64,000 nt of DNA from Sutterella massiliensis. Lineage in GTDB: Bacteria; Pseudomonadota; Gammaproteobacteria; Burkholderiales; Burkholderiaceae_F. The stretch lies in contig NZ_JACJJC010000015.1 in assembly GCF_016899755.1 (NCBI RefSeq), positions 1 to 64,000 on the forward strand. Reading direction: 5' to 3'. Positions 12,399 through 19,458 of this stretch are shown here, in pieces. Within the stretch, counting starts at the first letter, position 1. Each line of letters opens with the position of its first letter. The position numbers and the translations under genes are program-made. The notes beneath the pieces were generated by a model. That model did not search any database. It was not told the DNA's origin and was given only the letters and a program-made list of their open reading frames with translations.

Positions 12399-13388
12399 AT
12401 GCAAACCGAAACCATGATCGCAACGCGCTCTTTGGCGGGTGTGCAGGCCGATGCAAAGGTCGTCAGCCGTCACTGCTCGGGGCCCTGCAATCTCTGTCCG
12501 CGCCGCTGCAATGCCGACCGCTCGACGCCGCTCGGCAACAAGAGAAGCCTCTGCCACGGGGGCGAACGCATGCAGGTAGCGCTCGTCAATCTTCACGCCT
12601 GGGAGGAGCCCTGTATTTCAGGCAAGCACGGCGCGGGGACGATCTTCTTTTCGCACTGCAACCTGCGCTGCTGCTTCTGTCAGAACCATGAAATCAGCGC
12701 CGAGGGCCGCGGCTACGATATCGATGCCGAACGGCTCGTCGAGATCATGTTCGAAGAGGTCGAGCGCGGCGCCGAGTGCATCGAGTTCGTGAGCCCGACG
12801 CAGTACGTCGACCGACTCGTCGAGCCACTCCAAGAAGCCAGGCGCCGGGGCTTGCGCGTTCCCGTTGTCTACAACTCCAACGCTTACGAGCTTCCCGAGA
12901 GCCTGCATCTTCTCGACGGGCTCGTCGACGTGTTTCTGCCCGACCTCAAGTACTTCGACAATCGTCTGGGCGAACTCTATTCGGGTGTGCCGCAGTACTT
13001 CACGTATGCCTCGCGCGCGATCGAAACGATGTTCGAGATGACGGGCGCGCCCGTCTTCAACGAGGCCGGGATCATGACGCGCGGCATGATCGTGCGCCAC
13101 CTCGTGCTCCCTTGGCAGTGGCGCGACAGCTGCCGGCTTCTCGACTGGCTCCACGGGCGCTTCGGCGACGATATCTACATTTCGCTCATGAATCAGTACA
13201 TGCCCGTTTGGAAGGCGTGCCGGCACCCGGAAATCAATCGGCCGCTCACGACGCTCGAATATCAGAAGGTGCTTCGCCACGCCGAAGCGATCGGCGTGAA
13301 GAAGGGCTTTCGACAGGTCGGCCGCACCAATTCTGCGGCATTCATCCCGCATTTTGACGGCTCGAACGTGCTCGCTGCCGGGCAATGA
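12399..13388 (+). CDS. Radical SAM protein, PflA-like/PflX family (COG1313)
   Basis: This 329-residue radical SAM protein has the AdoMet cluster motif in HCNLRCCFCQNHE (CxxxCxxC) near residues 85-97. An N-terminal cysteine cluster (CSGPCNLCPRRC, then C at LCHGG) precedes it, typical of the uncharacterised PflX branch related to pyruvate formate-lyase activating enzymes. Downstream strands such as EFVSPTQYVD and VVYNSNAYE are family-like. No glycyl-radical partner enzyme lies beside it, so the client protein is unknown. Two ATG codons (12399 and 12414) are possible starts. It is monocistronic, ending at a bidirectional terminator shared with the convergent acyl-CoA synthetase. Confidence 0.85.
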   Translation: MQTETMIATRSLAGVQADAKVVSRHCSGPCNLCPRRCNADRSTPLGNKRSLCHGGERMQVALVNLHAWEEPCISGKHGAGTIFFSHCNLRCCFCQNHEISAEGRGYDIDAERLVEIMFEEVERGAECIEFVSPTQYVDRLVEPLQEARRRGLRVPVVYNSNAYELPESLHLLDGLVDVFLPDLKYFDNRLGELYSGVPQYFTYASRAIETMFEMTGAPVFNEAGIMTRGMIVRHLVLPWQWRDSCRLLDWLHGRFGDDIYISLMNQYMPVWKACRHPEINRPLTTLEYQKVLRHAEAIGVKKGFRQVGRTNSAAFIPHFDGSNVLAAGQ

Positions 13389-13418
13389 CGCGCGCGCTTG
13401 CCGCGGCGGCGCGGCAGG

Positions 13419-13461
13419 AAAAAGAAGGGCGTCCGCCACTGAAAGGAGGCGGACGCCCTTC
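13419..13461. terminator. Strong bidirectional terminator
   Basis: Perfect 14-bp stem GAAGGGCGTCCGCC (13424-13437) with its complement (13448-13461), loop of 10 nt. The minus-strand exit reads CTTCTTTTTCC, a good T-tract for the upstream acyl-CoA synthetase; the plus side is weaker. Confidence 0.9.
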
Positions 13462-13511
13462 AAGCACCTTTATGTATCGGGCAGTCGGCGGGGCCGACTG
13501 CGTACAGACGA

Positions 13512-15392
13512 TCAGGCGGACTTGTGGCCCGCGTAGAGCGCCTCAATGAGGTGCGCATACTTTTGCGCAATGTTCTTGCGCTTTGGCTTCATCGTGGGCG
13601 TGAGGAGCCCCTCTTCAACGGTAAAGGGCTCGCGCACCACGGCCACGGCGCGCGGGATGCCGTAGGAGGGGAAGTCCTTGGCGGCGGCGCGCACGCGCTT
13701 GACGAGCAGACGCGTCATCGCGCGGGCGGTGAGCGTGGCCGGATCGTCGGCATCGAGCTGCATTTCGTCGCAGAGCTTGCGCCAGAGCGCGTCGTTAACT
13801 ACGACGATCGCGCTGATGAAGGGACGGTTTTCGCCGATGGCGAGAACCTGTTCGAAGAGGTGGTCTTCCTGAATGGCGAATTCGAGGTCCACGGGCGAAA
13901 TTTTTTCGCCCGTGGAGGTGACGATGATTTCTTTGAGGCGACCCTTGATGCGAACGCGACCGCCGTCGGAGAGGTCTGCCTGGTCGCCCGTGCGGAACCA
14001 GCCGTCTTCGGTAAAGGCGGCGGCCGTTTCCTTGGGTTTCTTCCAGTAGCCCTTCATCACCTGCGGGCCCTTTACCTGCAGTTCATCGTTGTCTCCCAAG
14101 CGCACTTCCGTATCCGCCACGGCCCAGCCAACGCAGTCCGGGTGATTGAGGGCGCGGGGCGTGAAGCTCACGATCGGCGTCGTTTCGGTGAGGCCGTAGA
14201 CCTGGCGCATCGAAATGCCCATCGAGCAGAAGAACTTCGCGACCGTGTAGTTGAGGGAGGCGCCGCCCGCGAAGACCTTCGAGAGGCGGCCGCCGAAGAC
14301 GGCGCGCACCTTCTCGCCCACTTCTTCGTCGAGCATCGCGAGCACCGTTTCGTCAAGGTTTGCGCGCTCGCTCGGTTCGACAGGGAGGTCGTTCTCGCGG
14401 CAGAAGCGCCGCCAGCCCGCTTCAAGCGCCCAGTCGTAGAGGTAGCGCTCGCGCTCGGGCGCGTCGTGCAGACCCACCTGGATCTTCTGATAGATGCGCT
14501 CGAAAACGCGCGGCACTGAGCACATGACGGTGGGCTTGACGTCGGCAAGGTCGTTTTCGATATGCTGCACGGAGCGCGCAAATGCCATGGCGGCGCCCGT
14601 GGCCACGCTCACATAGTGCGCAACCGTGCGCTCGAACGTGTGCGAGAAAGGCAGGAACGAGAGGTAGACGTCCTCTTCGGTGATGCGCGTGGCAAGCAGA
14701 ATCTGCTTGACGTTCGAAGCGATGTTGCGGTGCGTGATCATCACGCCCTTGGGACGGCCCGTTGTTCCCGACGTGTAGATAAAGCCCGCGAGGTCGTCGG
14801 GGCTGGGCAGCGGCGGCAGTGCCTCGTCGGGAATGCCGTTGCCGCGCGCGAGCCAGTCCTCAACGCCCGTGAGGCGGATCTCGGACTGCACGTCGTTGAC
14901 GATTTCGTTCGTGAAGACGACTTCAAGAAGATCGGGTAGATTCGGTTCGGCGCTGTGAATGGCATTCCAGCGCGCACGAGACGTCGTCACGAGGCATCGG
15001 CTCTCGGAGTCCTTGAGGATGTAGGCCGAAGACCAGGGCGTGTCGATCGCGTGAAGCGGCACCGGCACGAGGCCGCAGGCGAGCGCGGCCTGGTCGAACG
15101 TGACGGCGTCGACCGAGTTCGTGAGAAGCATCGCGACGCGGTCGCCCGGTTTGAGGCCCATCGCCGTGAAGGCACGGCGCCAGCGCATGACGCCCTGATG
15201 AAACTGCTGCCAGGTAGTGGAAATCCAAGCGTTTTCCTGGTAGTCGAACTGTCGGAACGCTTCGCGATCGGGGAGCGCGGCGACCGTGCGCTCGAGCATC
15301 GCGGGCACCGTTTCAATCGCAAAGAGCGGATGGCGCCGAACGTTTTCGGGATTGTGAATCGATTCGGCGTGAAGTGGGTTCGTATAGGTCAT
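13512..15392 (-). CDS. AMP-dependent long-chain acyl-CoA synthetase (paralog 1)
   Basis: This enzyme of the ANL superfamily activates a fatty acid to acyl-AMP and then acyl-CoA. With ATG at 15392 (MTYTNPLHAESIH) it has 626 residues. A longer frame to 15782 overlaps the upstream gene and adds implausible sequence. Motifs are the P-loop-like FIYTSGTTGRPKGVMITH, the YGLTETTP adenylation motif, and TGDQADL...KGRLKEIIVTSTGEK in the mobile C-terminal domain, consistent with the FadD15/long-chain group. It is co-directional with a close paralog, whose stop is 110 bp upstream, and the two are likely cotranscribed. The natural substrate cannot be told from the sequence. Confidence 0.9.
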   Translation of the reverse strand: MTYTNPLHAESIHNPENVRRHPLFAIETVPAMLERTVAALPDREAFRQFDYQENAWISTTWQQFHQGVMRWRRAFTAMGLKPGDRVAMLLTNSVDAVTFDQAALACGLVPVPLHAIDTPWSSAYILKDSESRCLVTTSRARWNAIHSAEPNLPDLLEVVFTNEIVNDVQSEIRLTGVEDWLARGNGIPDEALPPLPSPDDLAGFIYTSGTTGRPKGVMITHRNIASNVKQILLATRITEEDVYLSFLPFSHTFERTVAHYVSVATGAAMAFARSVQHIENDLADVKPTVMCSVPRVFERIYQKIQVGLHDAPERERYLYDWALEAGWRRFCRENDLPVEPSERANLDETVLAMLDEEVGEKVRAVFGGRLSKVFAGGASLNYTVAKFFCSMGISMRQVYGLTETTPIVSFTPRALNHPDCVGWAVADTEVRLGDNDELQVKGPQVMKGYWKKPKETAAAFTEDGWFRTGDQADLSDGGRVRIKGRLKEIIVTSTGEKISPVDLEFAIQEDHLFEQVLAIGENRPFISAIVVVNDALWRKLCDEMQLDADDPATLTARAMTRLLVKRVRAAAKDFPSYGIPRAVAVVREPFTVEEGLLTPTMKPKRKNIAQKYAHLIEALYAGHKSA

Positions 15393-15502
15393 TGCTTGAG
15401 CCGGCAGCAAGGCCGGTGTTGCTGTTGCTTTGTTTGTTTTTGAGCTGCTCGCGTACTCGACGGCACGCCGCGCTGTCGGCGCGCCGTCGGTCTTGTCGGA
15501 CG

Positions 15503-17359
15503 TTAGGCTGACTTCTTTACGAGCGCGGAGAAGAGCTGTTCGATTTCGTCGACGTAGCGCTGCTGAATGACATTGCGCTTCAGTTTGAGCGTCGGCGTGA
15601 GGAGGCCGTTCTCGATCGTCCACGGTTCGCGCAGCAGCTTCACCTGGCGCGGAATGCCGTAGTTGGGGAACCCGGCGCAAGCCTTCTTGATGCGGCGCAC
15701 GGCCGCCTGTTCGGCGTCGCGGCTCGAGAGCGATGCGTCGTCGTCCGGGTCGAGACCGAGCTGCGCACAGAGGTTCTTCCACTCGTCGGGATTGACGACC
15801 GCAAGCGCGCCGATATAGGGACGGTCGTCGCCGACGGCGAGCGTCTGCGCGAAGAGGCGGTCCGTTTCCATCGCCGCTTCAAGGTCGGCGGGCGGCACTT
15901 TTTCACCCGTCGAGGTGACGATGATTTCCTTGATGCGGCCCGTGATTCGAATGCAGCCGTCGCTGTAAATTTCGGCGACGTCGCCCGTCGAAAGCCAGCC
16001 GTCGTCGCTCAGCACCGCGCGCGTAGCGTCTTCGCGGTTCCAGTAGCCCTTCATGACGGAGGGGCCGCGCACCTGAAGTTCACCCTGTTCGGTGAGGCGC
16101 ACTTCGAGGTTTGCGAGCGCCGGACCCACGGTATTGGGGTGGTTGCAGCCTTCCTGGTTGACGGCAATGATGGGGCTCGCTTCAGTCATGCCGTAGCCCT
16201 GAAAGATGGGGATGCCGAGACCGAGGAAAACCTTGGCGACGGCCGGACTCAGCGCGGCGCCGCCCGAGATGTAGAGGTGGATGCGGTCGCCGAACACCTT
16301 GCGCAGCTCGCGGCCGATCTTGCGGTCGAGGAAGCCCGCCACAAGCGGATCGAGCCAGGCGCGGCCCGAGGGCTCGACGGGAAGATTGTTTTCCCGGCAG
16401 AAGCGACGCCAGCCCACTTCAACGGCCCAGTCGAAAAGCCAGCGCACGAAGGCGGGCTTCTTGGCAAGACCGTCGCGCAGCTTCCCGTAAATCATTTCGT
16501 AAACGCGCGGCACCGACATGAGAACGGTCGGGCGAATGGTCTTCAAGTCTTCGGCGAGATTCGCGATCGAGCGGTTGAAGGCCGTGGTGCAGCCGAGGCC
16601 GAGCGAAAGATAGTAGGAGGTCGTGCGCTCGAACGTGTGCGAGAGCGGCAGGAACGAGAGCAGCACTTCGTTTTCGTTCGGATTGAGGCTGCGCAGCACC
16701 CCGCGGATGTTCGAGAGAATGTTGCGGTGCGTGAGCATCACCCCCTTGGGGTTGCCGGTTGTCCCCGAGGTATAGACGAGCGCGGCGAGGTCCGTCGGGT
16801 GCGGGCCCGAGGGTAGGGGCGCAGCGGGCGTCGCTGCAAGAAACCGCTCGAGACTCAGAACAGGCACGGGCGCCTCGGGGTCGTCAGCGTCTTCATCGTC
16901 GGTGATGACGACGAGCTTAAGCTTCAAATCGGGGGCTGCATCGCGAATCTGGCGCCACTTGAGCTTCTTATTCGTGACGAGCACCGTTGCGCCCGAGTCG
17001 CGAAGAATATAGGCCGAAGAGCGGGGCGTGTCGATCGCGTGCAGCGGCACCGGCACGAGCGCATTGGCGAGCACGGACTGGTCGAAATAGACCGCTTCCA
17101 TGCAGTTGGGGAGCAGCATCGCCACGCGGTCGCCGCGCGAGAGTCCGAGCCCGGCCCAAGCGTGACGCCAGCGCTCGACCTCTTCGCAGACAAAGCGGAA
17201 CGAATAATCCCGCCAGGCTTTGGCCTTGGCGTCCCAAGCCTTGTAGGCGATGGCATCGGGGCGCTTTTCAAGGTGGTGCGTCAAGAGCTCGGGCAGCGTG
17301 GTGAGCACGTCGAGCGCCTTGATGTGTTCGCGGCCGCCGTTATCGAGATATTCGGTCAT
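15503..17359 (-). CDS. AMP-dependent long-chain acyl-CoA synthetase (paralog 2)
   Basis: This is a 618-residue sister of the following gene, with the same layout. It has LVYTSGTTGNPKGVMLTH for ATP binding, GYGMTEASPII for adenylation, and STGDVAEIYSDG...GRIKEIIVTSTGEK in the C-terminal lid. The start at 17359 (MTEYLDNGG) is preferred over a frame starting at 17431, whose first 24 residues are not family-like. It is the promoter-proximal gene of the pair. A perfect 8-bp dyad at 17559-17582, about 200 bp upstream, could be the operator for a fatty-acid-responsive regulator, but none is encoded here. The tandem arrangement points to a gene duplication with possible chain-length specialisation. 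Confidence 0.9.
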   Translation of the reverse strand: MTEYLDNGGREHIKALDVLTTLPELLTHHLEKRPDAIAYKAWDAKAKAWRDYSFRFVCEEVERWRHAWAGLGLSRGDRVAMLLPNCMEAVYFDQSVLANALVPVPLHAIDTPRSSAYILRDSGATVLVTNKKLKWRQIRDAAPDLKLKLVVITDDEDADDPEAPVPVLSLERFLAATPAAPLPSGPHPTDLAALVYTSGTTGNPKGVMLTHRNILSNIRGVLRSLNPNENEVLLSFLPLSHTFERTTSYYLSLGLGCTTAFNRSIANLAEDLKTIRPTVLMSVPRVYEMIYGKLRDGLAKKPAFVRWLFDWAVEVGWRRFCRENNLPVEPSGRAWLDPLVAGFLDRKIGRELRKVFGDRIHLYISGGAALSPAVAKVFLGLGIPIFQGYGMTEASPIIAVNQEGCNHPNTVGPALANLEVRLTEQGELQVRGPSVMKGYWNREDATRAVLSDDGWLSTGDVAEIYSDGCIRITGRIKEIIVTSTGEKVPPADLEAAMETDRLFAQTLAVGDDRPYIGALAVVNPDEWKNLCAQLGLDPDDDASLSSRDAEQAAVRRIKKACAGFPNYGIPRQVKLLREPWTIENGLLTPTLKLKRNVIQQRYVDEIEQLFSALVKKSA

Positions 17360-17558
17360 ATGTCTGGACTCGTTGTTTGTTGTGCAGCAGTTCCGTCGTG
17401 TACTTTCCGGCTGTGTGTCGGGGCCGCGCACGAACGGGACGAATACGAAATTTTAGATGAGACTCGCATGTGCTCCCAGAGGCGAATCATCTGCGCGGTT
17501 GAGGTGAACATACCGCGTAGACGCTTCTCGTTGAACCGCTTTTTGAGGTGGTGTGTGA

Positions 17559-17582
17559 ACCATACGCTGAAATACGTATGGT
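17559..17582. promoter_or_regulatory. Perfect dyad, candidate operator for acyl-CoA synthetase genes
   Basis: ACCATACG, 8-nt spacer, CGTATGGT: a perfect 8+8 inverted repeat about 200 bp upstream of the acyl-CoA synthetase pair. Size and symmetry fit a dimeric repressor such as a TetR or GntR protein; the regulator is unknown. Confidence 0.5.
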
Positions 17583-17692
17583 CAATCGCTGTTCCGTGAA
17601 AAATTCTCTTAAATAGGAATTATTTGCATTTAGTTGTGGGGCATTAATGTTTCCTGCGGAGTGATCATTAGTTTGGGAGAAAACCCTTAAAA

Positions 17693-17709
17693 TGCACCAA
17701 TATAGTGCA
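17693..17709. promoter_or_regulatory. NtrC-like binding site
   Basis: TGCACCAATATAGTGCA fits the NtrC (NRI) enhancer consensus TGCACYA-N-TGGTGCA. Its complement TGCACTATATTGGTGCA matches what I recall of an E. coli glnA NRI site. I found no good sigma-54 -24/-12 element within 350 bp on either strand, only a weak GG-N10-GC on the minus side (about 17650). Confidence 0.4.
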
Positions 17710-17860
17710 TCAAGGAGGCGTGCACAGCCTCGTTTGCATACCCTTCGAGGTAGGAGTAACTTTCTTCCTGCAGCGAAAACAAAGCTCCATGCGTTGCTCC
17801 TCAAACGCTTTCGAACGATGTGGTTGGTCCTGCATCCTTCACAATAACTGCTGCATTTGC

Positions 17861-17924
17861 GCGGGTCGATGACGAAAAGGGACGTCGTCGACCCGCACTC
17901 ATTTTCGGGTGTCGAAAATGAGTG
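17861..17924. other. Two adjacent stable hairpins
   Basis: Stem 1: GCGGGTCGA (17861-17869) with TCGACCCGC (17888-17896). Stem 2: CACTCATTTTCG (17896-17907) with CGAAAATGAGTG (17913-17924), 12 bp perfect, 5-nt loop. There is no T-tract on either strand. Candidate structured RNA or protein-binding dyads. Confidence 0.4.
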
Positions 17925-18523
17925 TCCGCGTGCGGCTGCCGTACACAGTCGGTCCGCATTGCCTGCAGAGGGACGCCCGAAGAGAAAAGCGGGGCCGCCT
18001 GTTTAAACCCTTCCGTTCATGTCTTGGCCGCTATCCTTGCGGATGCCGTGCGGTTTTGAAGCTGTAAACGACTATTTTCTGCCCGTACACTCGTGTCGGA
18101 CGGCAATGAGGTCGCATAAAGGGGCCGCCTGCGCGCTAATGCCCCTTCAAAACGCCCCCGGAAAGGCGTCTCTAGCAAACCGTTTGGCTGAAGGCGCTTG
18201 AGTGGTTGCACAACCCCATTCGCGTGATCGATGAGCGACTCTCCGGCACGATTCACAGATTGGTTTGCCATACAAGCGGCGAGCGCTTGCCGAGGTCTTG
18301 GAGAACACGCGTTCGCATGCGCGGAGAACGCCTGCCCGCCTAACGAAAGCTCCGAAAACCGGCGAATGCGGGTTAACGCGCAGGGGTGAGCGGATTAACG
18401 CGTTTGATAAGAATCAATGAAACAAAAGGTTGCAAGTTCAGAGATTCTTTGTATTCGGAGTTAAGCGTGTCTCTATTTGGTGCATAAACCGAACAAATGT
18501 TTGATTAAATTGAACGATTTACT

Positions 18524-18541
18524 ATGCGTAAAATTACGCAT
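18524..18541. promoter_or_regulatory. Palindrome ATGCGTAA-AA-TTACGCAT
   Basis: Perfect 8-bp dyad with 2-nt centre in an AT-rich patch of the gene-poor region, size of a typical repressor site. No adjacent gene explains it. Confidence 0.4.
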
Positions 18542-18575
18542 GTTTTCAGGCGGTTAGCAGAAAGTCAGGAAACAT

Positions 18576-18634
18576 CGAACCGAGGCTTGAGGGACGAGAA
18601 GGGCACCGCAAGCCTCGATTTCAGATTCGGTTCG
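18576..18634. other. Long hairpin in gene-poor region
   Basis: CGAGGCTTG (18581-18589) pairs with CAAGCCTCG (18609-18617), nested within CGAACCG (18576-18582) / CGGTTCG (18628-18634), the two stems sharing two bases. No coding function is visible. Confidence 0.35.
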
Positions 18635-18883
18635 GGGGCTCGGGGGCTCGGGGGCGATCGACGAATCGGTGCCGGGATCGAGAAGGCGGGAAGAACGCAA
18701 GGAAGCGCACGGCACGAAAAGCACACATAGAGCGGCGGCGCTTATCAGACCGACGCTCGTTTCGGTTATCCGTCGGGCGTCTTGAGGGAGCGGCAAATGC
18801 GAAGCGCATGTCCGGTCGAGAAGACAGACGACCGAGAGGACACCGAAAGGTGTGTCGAATGCGCCAAGAAAGCACCAAGAAGG

Positions 18884-18923
18884 CACGAAAAAAGAAGCTC
18901 GCGAACTCGGAAGTCGCGAGCTT
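18884..18923 (-). terminator. Orphan intrinsic terminator on minus strand
   Basis: Perfect 10-bp stem AAGCTCGCGA (18895-18904) with TCGCGAGCTT (18914-18923), followed on the minus strand by C and six T. No minus-strand gene is annotated between here and nrdD, so it may end an unannotated small RNA. Confidence 0.7.
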
Positions 18924-19377
18924 AAACAACATTCGGATGCGGCATGCTTGCATTGATCAGACCGCTGAGCACAGCAGGCATAGTCAATGCAGCCCCTCGG
19001 AAGCATCCGATGTCGACGCACGCCTTTTCGGGTAGTCATTTCGACCGACCGAAAAGGAGGAATCGGATCGAGGTGGATTCTAGGCAGATGATTTATCTCG
19101 GCATATTGGAGGTAACACCTAGTTCAATCGAATAAGGTCGATACGGCGAACGGCCGAACGAGGAAAGGAACCTGATTCGTCGGTGGCGTCCCGATTTCAT
19201 GGTAATAGGGTAACTACCTAATAACTCGGTGAACAAAAAACATAAGGCGCGTCAACTGCGATGGACGCGAGGAAAGGGCGACGGTTGCTCAAATCGTCTA
19301 GGGTGACCTTACTCCTTTGGAGGGGGCGACGGCAGCGCCGCCCTCTGATATATTCAAAGCCGTCACTTGGAAAGGGC

Positions 19378-19425
19378 TCACTACCTATAGTGTGTTTATC
19401 GAACTCAAAACACTATAGGTAGTAA
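19378..19425 (+). promoter_or_regulatory. Paired NrdR boxes upstream of nrdD
   Basis: Box 1 TCACTACCTATAGTGT (19378-19393) and box 2 ACACTATAGGTAGTAA (19410-19425) each fit the NrdR consensus acaCwATATaTwGtgt at 12-13 of 16 positions, read on opposite strands. Their centres are exactly 32 bp apart, about three helical turns, the classic spacing for cooperative NrdR binding. Box 2 ends 33 bp before the nrdD ATG, placing the pair over the promoter. Confidence 0.85.
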
Positions 19426-19458
19426 GCTCTTTGATTTTCTTGAGATTTGGGAACAACG

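Larger units (their letters stand above)
17360..19377. other. 2-kb gene-poor region with multiple dyads
   Basis: No convincing protein gene, tRNA or known RNA is visible between the acyl-CoA synthetase start and the nrdD operator. All open frames lack ribosome binding sites and family resemblance. It does contain many inverted repeats, listed separately, and an intrinsic terminator on the minus strand that belongs to no annotated gene. There is a short G-rich direct repeat (GGGGGCTC units, 18634-18655). The stretch may be the scar of deleted genes, a site for small RNAs, or both. Confidence 0.5.

Noticed and set aside
18633..18656. G-quadruplex from repeated GGGGGCTC
   Set aside because: Only three G5 tracts are present; a fourth close tract is lacking.
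19141..19320. RNase P RNA, suggested by GAGGAAAG in this stretch
   Set aside because: The other universally conserved rnpB segments are missing on both strands.
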